In this document: in pieces, positions 35,196 to 44,004 of the stretch | How positions within the stretch are numbered: position 1 is the first letter of the stretch | Layout: each line of letters opens with the position of its first letter | Assembly (NCBI GenBank): GCA_964526475.1 | Contig: CAZGKF010000003.1 | Location: forward strand, 57,563-121,562 | Origin: CAYVTV01 sp964526475 | Lineage (GTDB): Bacteria; Bacteroidota; Bacteroidia; Bacteroidales; GCA-2748055 | Direction: 5' to 3' | DNA: 64,000 nt | Position numbers and translations under genes: made by a program | Notes under the pieces: model-generated | The model's input: only the letters and a program-made list of their open reading frames with translations | Database searches by the model: none | What the model was told of the DNA's origin: nothing

Positions 35196-36128
35196 TTAAT
35201 ATCCTAAATACACCAGCACAATGGCAATTATTACCAGGAGATTCATCCAGAGAAAGAAAAACCTGATAGCCTGTTTAATTTTAAGTCTTGGATTCGTGTT
35301 ACGAATCAAAGTAAGCAGAAGCACCACCCCTAATATTTTAAGGACTGACCAAAGAATATGAATTCCTTCTAACTTAAATCCACTTAACATCAAGCCTGCA
35401 ACAAATGCCGGCAAGACAAAAAACATGATATATTTTGCCATTTTTATCATTGCATAGGCTGAACCTGAGTATTCAATATAAATCCCTTCCGAAATTTCTG
35501 TTTCTGCTTCAGGCATATCAAAAGGAACTAATGCAAGTTTTGCCTGTATGCAGAAAATTGCAGCTATAAAAAGTAAAACTCCGGAAATACTTCCAATAAA
35601 TGGACTACCCGATTGCTGCATAGCAATTATACTGTACATATCTATACTCTGATCGGATTTTAAAATAATCGCAGCAATAACCAATAAGAATGTCAGCTCA
35701 TAGCTTAATATAAGTTTCATTTCCCTTGAAGCACCAATTGATGCAAGAGGATTGCCGGAGGCTATTGCACCTATTATATAAGACAGGGATGGGATTGCCA
35801 GCAAGTAGAAAATAACAATAATATCGCCTTTAAAGCCAGTATTTATGTTTAATATCGGAAGAAGGATAAACACACCGGACATGACAGCTCCAAAAACAGC
35901 AAAAACAGGAGCGGCAAGGAAAACAATTTTTGAACCATGTTTTGGTAAAATCGTTTCCTTAACAAGTAACAACTTGAAAAAATCATAAAATGGCTGAAGC
36001 AGAGGAGGTCCTTTCCTGAATTGAACATATGCAGTAATCTTGCGGTCAAACCATGAAAGTAGTGCTCCGACTGTTGCAGCAAATAATAAGCCCGGGTAAA
36101 TAAGAAAATAAAATAACTGCTCAGCCAT
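35196..36128 (-). CDS. mbhM: NuoH/MbhM-like membrane anchor subunit
   Basis: A 310-residue membrane protein with about eight helices. RKITAYVQFRKGPPLLQPFYDFFKLLLVKE near the N-terminus is the conserved NuoH loop (R-GP--QP--D--K), and PFDMPEAETEISEGIYIEYSG is the acidic loop that contacts the peripheral arm. It connects the [NiFe] module to the antiporter-like subunits. The start MAEQLFYFLIYPG is well placed 12 bases after the preceding stop. Confidence 0.95.
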   Translation of the reverse strand: MAEQLFYFLIYPGLLFAATVGALLSWFDRKITAYVQFRKGPPLLQPFYDFFKLLLVKETILPKHGSKIVFLAAPVFAVFGAVMSGVFILLPILNINTGFKGDIIVIFYLLAIPSLSYIIGAIASGNPLASIGASREMKLILSYELTFLLVIAAIILKSDQSIDMYSIIAMQQSGSPFIGSISGVLLFIAAIFCIQAKLALVPFDMPEAETEISEGIYIEYSGSAYAMIKMAKYIMFFVLPAFVAGLMLSGFKLEGIHILWSVLKILGVVLLLTLIRNTNPRLKIKQAIRFFFLWMNLLVIIAIVLVYLGY

Positions 36129-36139
36129 TTTGTAATGAT

Positions 36140-36637
36140 TTATAATTTATCCATATCCCAATAATAATCTTTTACTAAAATCTTATCATTCAGCTTATAA
36201 ATATGTTGTTCATAATTCTCATCCATTTCACCTAATCTGACAGCATCCTCAGGACATTTACTAATAAATTTTTGTAGTTCGGATTCATCCGCCAGATTAA
36301 AATAATTTTCCTTTGCTCTGTGGTGTTTGAAAAAATCTGTCATCATTGTTCCAAATGGACAAATTGTAACACATGACTTACATGATACACAAAGATTAGT
36401 GTGACGGTTTATAATCCCGTTTTCATCTTTTTCCAGAGCATCGGCAGGGCAAACTTCCATACATGGAGCATCTTCGCATTTTCTACAGCTGAATTGAAAA
36501 ACAGCCAGTTCACGTATTGTCTTCAAACCATTGATATTTGTATTCAAATAATACAATCCCTCAGCCGGCGTTTGATCACAGCTTCCTTTATCCGGTAAAC
36601 GGAATTTTGTCAGGTCTATTAAAATCTTTTGTGTCAT
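36140..36637 (-). CDS. two-cluster [4Fe-4S] ferredoxin-like protein
   Basis: A 165-residue iron-sulfur protein using the ATG at 36637, one base after the upstream gene's stop; a longer frame would intrude into that gene. Cluster motifs are CRKCEDAPCMEVCP and CVSCKSCVTICP, as in HycB/CooF-like electron carriers, with a further CPEDAV near residue 129. It lies between the flavoprotein gene and the NuoH-like gene, and is therefore the likely electron wire between the NAD(P)H module and the hydrogenase module. Confidence 0.88.
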   Translation of the reverse strand: MTQKILIDLTKFRLPDKGSCDQTPAEGLYYLNTNINGLKTIRELAVFQFSCRKCEDAPCMEVCPADALEKDENGIINRHTNLCVSCKSCVTICPFGTMMTDFFKHHRAKENYFNLADESELQKFISKCPEDAVRLGEMDENYEQHIYKLNDKILVKDYYWDMDKL

Positions 36638-36638
36638 A

Positions 36639-37457
36639 CTAATTCCAGATATCCGGTTGATCTTTAATTTCATTATATGTAAACACAGGTCCGTCTTTAC
36701 AAACAAAGTACTTACCCATCATGCAATGTCCGCATTTTCCTAAGCCGCAGGACATATTTTTCTCCATGGAAAGGTAAATGTCATGATCGGGGTATCCCAT
36801 TTCAAGGAGTTTAAAAGTCCCGTATTTCATCATAACCGGCGGTCCGCAAACTACTGCCACAGAATTATCAATATCAATCTTCACTTCATCAAGAAGCACC
36901 GTTACAACACCTACTGCCTCAGTCCAGTCTTTATCAGCCTTATCAACACTTCTGTACACCTCGAATTTTGGTGTTTGTCTCAGCTCTTTGATATATGGTT
37001 TATAAATACAATCTTCAGGCGTTTTGGATCCATAACAAAGAGTTACCTTTCTTAATTTATCTGATATTGCCTTCAGGTTATATAGCAACGAACGGATAGG
37101 GGCGAATCCACAGCCACCACCAAGTATAAGCACTTCTTTATCATAAAAATTCTGAACAGGGTAACCTCTGCCAAAGGGACCTCTGATACCCATCGTATCT
37201 CCAGGTTTCATACTATGCATAATTTCTGTAACATACCCGGTCTTCATCACAGTAACCTCGAGTTGTTTTGTTTCGAGTGGAGAAGATGAAGGGGTAAAGG
37301 GCGCTTCACCAATACCATCAACTGTAACTTCAATGAACTGACCTGTTTTAAAAGCAAACTCCTCTTCAGGAACCAGCACAAAAGTTTTGATCAGGGAAGA
37401 TTCATCCACCACCTTTGTCAGTTTAGCTTTAATAGGTTTATATATATTATCCGGCAT
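36639..37457 (-). CDS. FAD/NAD(P)-binding [2Fe-2S] oxidoreductase (sulfhydrogenase gamma / AsrB-like)
   Basis: A 272-residue ferredoxin-reductase family protein. The FAD domain has GEAPFTPSSSP, with MGIRGPFGRGYPV, the NAD(P) domain has LILGGGCGFAPIRSLLY and VCGPPVMM, and the C-terminus binds [2Fe-2S] via MSCGLGKCGHCMMGKYFVCKDGP. This is the architecture of the gamma subunit of Pyrococcus sulfhydrogenase, of AsrB and of PyrK/NfnA. Placed at the head of a group 4 hydrogenase operon it suggests NAD(P)H as an electron partner of the membrane complex. NADH versus NADPH use cannot be decided. Confidence 0.92.
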   Translation of the reverse strand: MPDNIYKPIKAKLTKVVDESSLIKTFVLVPEEEFAFKTGQFIEVTVDGIGEAPFTPSSSPLETKQLEVTVMKTGYVTEIMHSMKPGDTMGIRGPFGRGYPVQNFYDKEVLILGGGCGFAPIRSLLYNLKAISDKLRKVTLCYGSKTPEDCIYKPYIKELRQTPKFEVYRSVDKADKDWTEAVGVVTVLLDEVKIDIDNSVAVVCGPPVMMKYGTFKLLEMGYPDHDIYLSMEKNMSCGLGKCGHCMMGKYFVCKDGPVFTYNEIKDQPDIWN

Positions 37458-37469
37458 GATAGTACCAGT

Positions 37470-38468
37470 TTATTTTGCCAGTTCTAAAAAAATTTCGTTC
37501 TTATTGATCTTTCCTATACAAGCCTCAATGCACCTGCCACAACCTGTACAGGCAATAGAATTGAATTTTTCCGGTTTCCATACATATTTACACATATACC
37601 GGTTACGGAACCGGACAAATAACTTTTTCAGGGGGTCTTCGCCACCGGCAACTCTCATAAATCCGGGATACTGACAGGCATCTACCTGCCTTACCTTTTC
37701 AAAGTAAGGCTTATCTATCAGTAAAAAACATGAACAGGTAGGACAAATTGTTGTACAAGCACCACACGATACACAGGTGGATGAATATTTTTTCCAGATA
37801 CCATCATCAGAATGGCTTATTAATTCCCCTGTTTCTTTATATCCCGGAAGATCTTTATTTGATTTTTCAAGAACTTCCATAACCTCCTTATGTCTTTCTT
37901 CAACAGGCGAAAGACCTGAAGAATCAATTTTCACCGGATTACACACAGAGGAAATATGCTGTATGAATTCCTCTCCTCTGCTACTAAAAGTTTTTATAAA
38001 GACATTCCCATTCCATAGAGCTAAGGAAGCATCAGCATTACCTTCCGAAAATGGTTTGATGTTATATGCCGTGCAATGACAATGCTCCTGCGTTGAAAAA
38101 CAATCGGCTGTAATTATAGTAGTTTGTTGACGTCTCTGTTTATATGAAGGATCAGGAAAATCTTTATCCAGGTATATTTCATCCAGAATATTAAGTCCTT
38201 CCATATCACAATTTGGGGCTCCTATAATTATTACCTGTTTATCATCAAATTTTTCTGAAGTAAGATTTTCTTTACCAGGAAGGAAAAAATTTTTCAGGGG
38301 TGTAGCTGGTTTTGGCTTATTATAATTAACAGACTTAATACTGGCAGGTGTGATTATTTCATAGTCGAGACTGTATTTATTCTCTATTATAGCATAAATA
38401 GTCTTGTATGCCAACAATTGATCGAGAGCTTTATCCCATTCTGATTTTGTTACAGAATAACAATCCAT
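37470..38468 (-). CDS. dicluster [4Fe-4S] protein (sulfhydrogenase beta / AsrA-like)
   Basis: A 332-residue protein of the AsrA/HydB (soluble archaeal hydrogenase beta) family. The C-terminal part has the two cluster motifs CVSCGACTTICPTC and CTGCGRCIEAC, with the spacing typical of the family; the N-terminal part has a conserved Cys/His-rich stretch (ADCFSTQEHCHCTAYN). It is the first gene of the [NiFe] operon, followed after 12 bases by the gamma-like flavoprotein. In sulfhydrogenases beta passes electrons between the flavin subunit and the [NiFe] small subunit. A possible Rex site lies just before its ATG. Confidence 0.9.
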   Translation of the reverse strand: MDCYSVTKSEWDKALDQLLAYKTIYAIIENKYSLDYEIITPASIKSVNYNKPKPATPLKNFFLPGKENLTSEKFDDKQVIIIGAPNCDMEGLNILDEIYLDKDFPDPSYKQRRQQTTIITADCFSTQEHCHCTAYNIKPFSEGNADASLALWNGNVFIKTFSSRGEEFIQHISSVCNPVKIDSSGLSPVEERHKEVMEVLEKSNKDLPGYKETGELISHSDDGIWKKYSSTCVSCGACTTICPTCSCFLLIDKPYFEKVRQVDACQYPGFMRVAGGEDPLKKLFVRFRNRYMCKYVWKPEKFNSIACTGCGRCIEACIGKINKNEIFLELAK

Positions 38469-38473
38469 AGAAT

Positions 38474-38491
38474 ATGTGATAAAATATACAA
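38474..38491. promoter_or_regulatory. weak Rex-like site before the [NiFe] operon
   Basis: ATGTGA-TAAAAT-ATACAA matches the Rex consensus arms at 9 of 12 positions. It begins six bases upstream of the first ATG of the minus-strand hydrogenase operon. Alone it would be weak; it gains weight only because of the two better sites in the window. Confidence 0.3.
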
Positions 38492-38660
38492 AATAAAATT
38501 ATACCCTGAGCGAATACCAGTCAAGCCCTATGAATAATTCAAAGTGAGAAACTACATGACCGCGGGCCTGTATCAGTTGAAAAATCAATATATTCTTAAA
38601 TTTTTTTTATACAAAAAAAATCATATAACTTGTAGTGAATTTCATAATAATACCATTTTA

Positions 38661-38678
38661 TTGTGAAAAAAATCACAA
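38661..38678. promoter_or_regulatory. Rex operator overlapping the rex start codon
   Basis: TTGTGA-AAAAAA-TCACAA is a perfect match to the Rex consensus. It contains the GTG start codon of rex at 38663-38665, so Rex bound here would block its own transcription or early elongation. It is also about 190 bases from the divergent [NiFe] operon and could affect both. Confidence 0.8.
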
Positions 38679-39310
38679 AAAATATAATCAAAAAAAGCCT
38701 GAAAAGGATACTACATTATAGGGCAAGTCTTTTAAGGTATAAGAGAATGGGGATAAAGCGGGTTTTTTCTTATATGATGGGACATGAAACCGGGGTTTCT
38801 CCCGATCAGGTAAGAAAAGATCTTTCAGAATATAAACTCAGGGGGTATCAAAAAGGGGGATATAGAACAGACGAGTTACTTTGCAAAATGGATAATTTAT
38901 TTCATCAGGATAATGGTCATAATATTATTCTGGTTGGAATGGGAAATATAGGAAGAGCTTTGGTTAAATACAATGAATTCATTCAAAGGAAGATCAATAT
39001 TGTTGCTGCCTTTGACATAGACCCCTCGAAACAAAGCATAAGATCAGATATTCCTGTATATTTCTACAACAGGCTGGAAGAAATTATAAATCGGTTTAAT
39101 GTTAGTATTGCCATAATGGCAGTTCCGGAAACCGAAGCTCAGGATGTTTGCAACACACTTATGGATGCAGGAATTACTGGTATTCTGAATTTTGCACCCA
39201 CGGTACTTAAGGCTCCTGAGAATATAGTCATCAACAATGTAAATTTATGTTACGAGTTGGAAAGTGTGATATATTATGTAATGCAGGGAGAGAAAATGTC
39301 TGAACTGTGA
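38663..39310 (+). CDS. rex: redox-sensing transcriptional repressor Rex
   Basis: A 215-residue NADH-sensing repressor. The winged-helix N-terminus has KRILHYRASLLRYKRMG and GVSPDQVRKDLSEY (the recognition helix with QVRKDL), and the Rossmann part has ILVGMGNIGRALVKY, AAFDIDPSK, AIMAVPETEAQDV and ILNFAPTVLKAP. The GTG start is needed to include the first helix; no ATG upstream is in frame. When NADH is high Rex leaves DNA. Its position between the divergent [NiFe] operon and hypF, and its operator-like sites, make hydrogenase control its likely task. Confidence 0.95.
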   Translation: MKKITKNIIKKSLKRILHYRASLLRYKRMGIKRVFSYMMGHETGVSPDQVRKDLSEYKLRGYQKGGYRTDELLCKMDNLFHQDNGHNIILVGMGNIGRALVKYNEFIQRKINIVAAFDIDPSKQSIRSDIPVYFYNRLEEIINRFNVSIAIMAVPETEAQDVCNTLMDAGITGILNFAPTVLKAPENIVINNVNLCYELESVIYYVMQGEKMSEL

Positions 39311-39345
39311 TTGAAATGGATTAAGCAGATTATAATAAATTATTA

Positions 39346-41619
39346 TTGAACACCTCTTGTTTTGAAATACTAGTAAAAGGGCGGGTTCAGGGAGTAGGGT
39401 TCCGGCCGTTCATTTATCGCCTTGCGAAGAAATATGACTTAAAAGGAGAAGTCAAAAACAGGGGTGATGGGATTTATATTATCGTTGAAGGAAATGATAA
39501 GTTTGTCAGACTTTTTAAATCGGAAATACTGTGTTTTGCTCCTGAGGCATCAGATATAAAATCTTTGCACATAAAAAAATTATCTTTGAATGGTTATCCG
39601 GATTTTCGAATAAACTCTTCTTTAAAAGGCTCCCTGATTGATACTGAAATAAGTCCGGATATAGCTGTTTGCGAAGAATGCCTCAAAGAACTGAAAACTC
39701 AGCCTCACCGTTTGAATTATCCCCTGATCAACTGTACCAGTTGCGGACCAAGATTCTCCATTATTAAGGAAATGCCATACGACAGGGATAATACCACGAT
39801 GGATTCATTTGCAATGTGCGATATCTGTTCATCAGAATACCATGATATGGAGGATCGCCGGTTTCATGCTCAGCCTGTGGCTTGTAATCATTGCGGACCT
39901 ATTTATACCTGTATGGATAGTATGCAGATTATTTATGATATACATCAAATAGTTTTAAAAACAGCGGAACTGGTTGACAAAGGTAAAATAGTTGCTGTTA
40001 AAGGCACAGGAGGCTATCATCTCATGTGTGATGCACTGAATAATACGGCTGTTAATGAGCTCAGGAAAAGGAAGCTAAGAGATAATAAGCCTTTTGCCGT
40101 GCTCTTCAGGAATACTGACATTGTAAAAGAATACTGTCACCTGAATAATATAGAAGACCGGGAATTAAATTCCTGGCGAAGACCTGTTTTATTGTTACAG
40201 CAAAAAAGAAATTTCGCCGAATCTGTAAATAAGGGGCTTAATACTATTGGGGCAATGATCCCCTACATGCCTTTTCATTATTTGTTGTTTGAAAAACTTC
40301 AAACTAATGCTATTGTATTAACAAGTGGAAATTTATCTGAGGAACCTGTTATTATTGATGATCAAGAGGCCAGAGAAAAATTCAGGAATATTAGCGATGC
40401 CGTAATAAGTTATAACAGAAAAATACATAACAGGGCAGATGATTCTGTTGTCAGGATAACAAACAGAAAAGTTAGCATTATAAGGCGTTCCAGAGGATTT
40501 GTTCCTGCTCCCATATATCTTTCAAAAAATACGGAGGGAATTCTGGCAATTGGCGCAGACCAAAAGAACTGTTTTGCCATCGGGAAGCAGAGAAAGGTTA
40601 TTCTAAGTCAGCATATTGGCGATTTAAAAGACCATACTACATATTCATTTTTCAGAGAATCAATAAGTAATTTTTCTTCCCTTTACTACTTTACTCCTGA
40701 AATAATTGTCTGCGATTTGCACCCGGGGTATATCTCATCAAATTACGCCAGGTCAATGGCGGCGGAATCAGGAATAAGCCTGAAGGAAGTTCAGCATCAC
40801 CATGCACACATTGTTTCCTGTATGGCTGAACAAAATATCGATGAAAAAATTATCGGGATAAGTCTTGATGGAACAGGTTACGGCAGTGATGGGAATATGT
40901 GGGGGGGAGAGTTTTTTATTGCAGATGCATGTTCATTCAGCAGATATGCACATTTTGAGTATGTATCCATGCCGGGAAGTGAAATGGCTGTAAAGGAACC
41001 CTGGAGAATGGCACTTTCATACGTATATCATTACTATGGCAAGGAGAATGAATTCATGAAACTTCCTCTATTCCAAAAGGTCGAAACTGAAAAAAAGGAA
41101 CTTGTTCTAAAGATGCTGGAGAAAAGTATCAATTCGCCTTTAACGTCTTCTGCCGGACGTTTGTTTGATGCTGTTTCAGCTCTAACCGGACTTTGTTCTG
41201 AAGCCTCATATGATTCAGAAGGGCCAATGCGTCTTGAATCGTTCACAAAAAAATCAATTAAAGAATATTACCCTTTTACGGTCAGTCAGGGAAATGTTGG
41301 CTGGGAGGATACATTCCACAGTTTAATTCAGGATATTTTTCAAAACAAAACTATTTCCATAATTTCCACAAAGTTTCACAATACTATTGCTCATGCAATA
41401 AGGAAAATGGCAATCATAATCAGAGAAGAATCCGGATTAAACAAAGTAGTTTTATCAGGAGGTGTCTTTCAGAATAAATTTCTGCTTGAAAAATCGGTTT
41501 TTCTTTTAAAAAAAGAAGGCTTTCAGGTGTTCACAAACCATCTGGTATCAGCTAATGATAGCGGTATTGCTTTAGGTCAACTATTTATTACTTCAAAAAA
41601 CAGGAAATTATGTGTTTAA
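39346..41619 (+). CDS. hypF: carbamoyltransferase HypF
   Basis: A 757-residue enzyme that makes the CN ligands of the [NiFe] site from carbamoyl phosphate with HypE. Domains in order: acylphosphatase (ILVKGRVQGVGFRPFIYRLA), two zinc fingers (CEECLKEL, CTSCGPRF, CDICSSEY, CNHCGPIY), a YrdC-like domain (KGTGGYHLMCDA, KRRKLRDNKPFAV-type motif) and a Kae1-like domain with VQHHHAHIVSCMAE and SLDGTGYGSDG. It uses a TTG start, as the frame has a stop shortly upstream and no ATG. It follows rex by 35 bases and overlaps hypC by 10. Confidence 0.96.
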   Translation: MNTSCFEILVKGRVQGVGFRPFIYRLAKKYDLKGEVKNRGDGIYIIVEGNDKFVRLFKSEILCFAPEASDIKSLHIKKLSLNGYPDFRINSSLKGSLIDTEISPDIAVCEECLKELKTQPHRLNYPLINCTSCGPRFSIIKEMPYDRDNTTMDSFAMCDICSSEYHDMEDRRFHAQPVACNHCGPIYTCMDSMQIIYDIHQIVLKTAELVDKGKIVAVKGTGGYHLMCDALNNTAVNELRKRKLRDNKPFAVLFRNTDIVKEYCHLNNIEDRELNSWRRPVLLLQQKRNFAESVNKGLNTIGAMIPYMPFHYLLFEKLQTNAIVLTSGNLSEEPVIIDDQEAREKFRNISDAVISYNRKIHNRADDSVVRITNRKVSIIRRSRGFVPAPIYLSKNTEGILAIGADQKNCFAIGKQRKVILSQHIGDLKDHTTYSFFRESISNFSSLYYFTPEIIVCDLHPGYISSNYARSMAAESGISLKEVQHHHAHIVSCMAEQNIDEKIIGISLDGTGYGSDGNMWGGEFFIADACSFSRYAHFEYVSMPGSEMAVKEPWRMALSYVYHYYGKENEFMKLPLFQKVETEKKELVLKMLEKSINSPLTSSAGRLFDAVSALTGLCSEASYDSEGPMRLESFTKKSIKEYYPFTVSQGNVGWEDTFHSLIQDIFQNKTISIISTKFHNTIAHAIRKMAIIIREESGLNKVVLSGGVFQNKFLLEKSVFLLKKEGFQVFTNHLVSANDSGIALGQLFITSKNRKLCV

Positions 41620-41831
41620 GTATTCCTTCAAAGGTATTATCCATTGATGGCCATAATGCCGAGGTGTCAGTTGGCGGTACAATTTTTAAAGCCGGGCTGC
41701 AATTGCTTGACGATGTGAAGGTTGGCGATTATGTTCTATTGCATGCAGGGTTTGCCATACAGCGGATAAGTGAAGAGGAAGCTGAAGATATGTTGAAGGT
41801 TATTACTGGGGGCAAATTGTCTGAACCATGA
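41610..41831 (+). CDS. hypC: hydrogenase assembly chaperone HypC
   Basis: A 73-residue HypC/HybG family protein starting MCLSIPSKVLSIDG; the Cys2 after Met removal is the conserved iron-binding residue. The VGDYVLLHAGFAIQRISEEEA segment is also typical. It carries the Fe(CN)2CO group with HypD to the large-subunit precursor. It overlaps hypF by 10 bases and hypD by four bases, so the genes are translationally coupled. Confidence 0.96.
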   Translation: MCLSIPSKVLSIDGHNAEVSVGGTIFKAGLQLLDDVKVGDYVLLHAGFAIQRISEEEAEDMLKVITGGKLSEP

Positions 41832-42955
41832 TTTTGAAATCTTCATGCGCTAACGTAAATAAAAGTGTTATGAAATACATTGACGAATACCGTAGAAAAG
41901 AATTGATCATGAAAATGACCAAACAGCTTCAACAGTTTACCGACCGTGAATATATATTTATGGAAGTATGCGGGGGGCATACATTTGCCATGCACCGGTT
42001 TGGAATTAATTCGCTGTTACCTGAGAATATAAAATTAATTTCCGGTCCAGGTTGTCCTGTATGTGTAACAAGTAAATCGTTTATTGACAAAGCTATTATA
42101 TATTCCAGAATGTCTGATACCATAATGGTCACATTCGGGGATCTTATCCGTGTTCCGGGTTCGACTTCTTCACTTGAAAAAGAATTAACTAAGGGGGCTG
42201 ATGTACGAATTGTTTTTTCGGGTATGGATGCACTTGATATTGCAATAAAAAACCCGGAGAAAAAAATAATATTTTTAGGTATCGGATTTGAAACAACAGC
42301 TCCTGGTACAGCAGTTATTATTAAGGAAGCGGTTCGGTTAAAAATACATAACTTTTTACTGCTCAGCGCACATAAGATTATGCCTCCGGCAATGGAAGCA
42401 ATAGTCCAGAATGGCATTAACATTCATGGTTTTATCTGCCCCGGGCATGTAAGTGCAATTACAGGTTCAAAGATTTATGATTTTATCCCTGAAAAATATG
42501 GCCTGGGATGTGTTGTTGCGGGGTTTGAACCTCTGGATATGCTACAAGCCTTACTTATGCTTGTTAAACAGGTTAAAGAGAGAAACACGCAAACAGCTAT
42601 CCAATATAAACGGGCTGTAACTGCAGAAGGTAATTTACGTGCTCAGAAATTAATGAATGATGTCTTTGTTATTCGTGATGACTGGTGGAGAGGGTTCTCC
42701 ATTATTGAAAACAGCGGATTGAAACTCAAAGAGGAATATGCTGCCTTTGATGCTGAAAGAGTCATGCCCCTTACCATTAATGAATCGGAAGATGACGGTG
42801 CCTGTATCTGTGGAGCCATCCTGAGAGGACAGGCAACACCCCCCGAATGTCCGCTTTACGCATCAATATGTTTACCGGCTAATCCGGTTGGCGCATGTAT
42901 GGTCTCCGCCGAAGGAGCATGTCATGCTTATTATAAATACAGGAAACATGGATAA
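41828..42955 (+). CDS. hypD: hydrogenase Fe(CN)2CO assembly protein HypD
   Basis: A 375-residue HypD. Key motifs are MEVCGGHTFAMHRFG, SGPGCPVCVTS, GIGFETTAPGTAVI and PGHVSAITG, with C-terminal cysteines of the [4Fe-4S] site (CGAILRGQATPPECPLY, AEGACHAYY). It assembles the iron ligand group with HypC and HypE. The first ATG (41828) overlaps hypC; family alignment suggests that the Met at 41870 (MKYIDEYR) may be the actual start. Its end overlaps hypE by eight bases. Confidence 0.95.
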   Translation: MILKSSCANVNKSVMKYIDEYRRKELIMKMTKQLQQFTDREYIFMEVCGGHTFAMHRFGINSLLPENIKLISGPGCPVCVTSKSFIDKAIIYSRMSDTIMVTFGDLIRVPGSTSSLEKELTKGADVRIVFSGMDALDIAIKNPEKKIIFLGIGFETTAPGTAVIIKEAVRLKIHNFLLLSAHKIMPPAMEAIVQNGINIHGFICPGHVSAITGSKIYDFIPEKYGLGCVVAGFEPLDMLQALLMLVKQVKERNTQTAIQYKRAVTAEGNLRAQKLMNDVFVIRDDWWRGFSIIENSGLKLKEEYAAFDAERVMPLTINESEDDGACICGAILRGQATPPECPLYASICLPANPVGACMVSAEGACHAYYKYRKHG

Positions 42956-43955
42956 ATATATTACTCTGCATCACGGGGGCGGAGGAAAGCAAATGCAGGA
43001 GCTTATTCAATCCCTTTTTATAAAAAAATTCGGGATGAATGAAATATTAACTGACTCGGCCCTTCTGTTGCTCAAAGGAGACAGAGCCGCATTTACAACA
43101 GACTCCTACATAGTAGATCCTCTATTTTTCCCTGGCGGTGATATCGGGAAACTGGCTGTTTGTGGGACTGTCAATGACCTGGCTGTAACAGGGGCAATAC
43201 CTGAATTTATTTCCGCTTCCTTTATTATTGAGGAAGGATTCCCGTTTAATGACCTGGAAATAATTGTGGATTCCATGGCAGATGAGGCATTAAACGCAGG
43301 AGTTAAGATTGTGACCGGAGATACCAAGGTAGTTGAAAAAGGAAAATGTGATAAGATATTTATCACCACATCGGGGGTTGGATATCTTGATCAAAAATAT
43401 GAAGGTATCTGCAAAGGTATCAATGTTAAACCCGGAAATAAGCTGATTGTTAACGGAAATATTGGAAGTCATGCTATTGCAGTTCTTGGCGCAAGGGAAC
43501 AGCTTGGATTCAAAACGGAAATTTTATCTGATTGCGCTTCTTTGAACAGTATGATTAATGATGTGCTTAAAACCGGCTTGCATATTCATTTTATGCGCGA
43601 TTTAACTAGAGGAGGGTTGGCTGCAGTTTTAAATGAGTTGGCTTCAATTACCGGTTTTGGAATTGAAATAAATGAAGATTCCATCCCTGTTGAAGAACCT
43701 GTTAAAGGTTTATGTGAAATACTTGGGTTTGATCCATTATATCTTGCTAATGAGGGAAAAGCATTATTTGTTATTTGTGAAAATGATTATAAACAAGTGT
43801 TAGATGTTCTCCAAAAACATTCTTTAGGGCTTAACAGTGAAATGATCGGTACCATAGTGGAGGAACATCCGGGGAAGGTTTTATTAAAAACCTCTATTGG
43901 GGGGAAACGTTTGGTGGACATGCAAGATTATGTTCAACTACCAAGGATTTGTTGA
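42948..43955 (+). CDS. hypE: carbamoyl dehydratase HypE
   Basis: A 335-residue PurM-like ATPase using the ATG at 42948 (MDKYITLHHGGGGKQMQELI), preceded by AGGA. It ends in PRIC, the C-terminal cysteine that is carbamoylated by HypF and dehydrated to cyanide. Motifs FTTDSYIVDPLFFPGGDIG, GTVNDLAVTGA and HFMRDLTRGGLAAVLNE are typical. A longer in-frame start inside hypD is possible but would add unconserved residues. It is the last gene of the hypFCDE set. Confidence 0.96.
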   Translation: MDKYITLHHGGGGKQMQELIQSLFIKKFGMNEILTDSALLLLKGDRAAFTTDSYIVDPLFFPGGDIGKLAVCGTVNDLAVTGAIPEFISASFIIEEGFPFNDLEIIVDSMADEALNAGVKIVTGDTKVVEKGKCDKIFITTSGVGYLDQKYEGICKGINVKPGNKLIVNGNIGSHAIAVLGAREQLGFKTEILSDCASLNSMINDVLKTGLHIHFMRDLTRGGLAAVLNELASITGFGIEINEDSIPVEEPVKGLCEILGFDPLYLANEGKALFVICENDYKQVLDVLQKHSLGLNSEMIGTIVEEHPGKVLLKTSIGGKRLVDMQDYVQLPRIC

Positions 43956-44004
43956 TTTGATATGATTTTAACCTCCTGACTGATGTTGCCATTTAAACTT
44001 AATA

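Noticed and set aside
31286..36637. Could the complex be respiratory complex I or a sulfur-reducing Mbs/Mbx
   Set aside because: The large subunit keeps both nickel-binding CxxC pairs and the operon has a hydrogenase maturation protease, so it is a hydrogenase.
36638..36706. Longer N-terminus of the two-cluster ferredoxin
   Set aside because: It would overlap the end of the flavoprotein gene by 68 bases; the ATG at 36637 is one base after that stop and precedes the conserved part.
25083..38468. Formate hydrogenlyase
   Set aside because: No formate dehydrogenase or formate channel gene is present in or near the operon.
38577..38592. TTGA-AAAA-TCAA as an FNR/CRP-type box near the rex promoter
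   Set aside because: The arms are one base short on each side of the TTGAT-N4-ATCAA consensus, and such short palindromes are expected by chance in AT-rich DNA.
42888..42947. Longer N-terminus of hypE starting inside hypD
   Set aside because: The extra residues are not typical of HypE; the ATG at 42948 directly precedes the conserved start and has a ribosome site.
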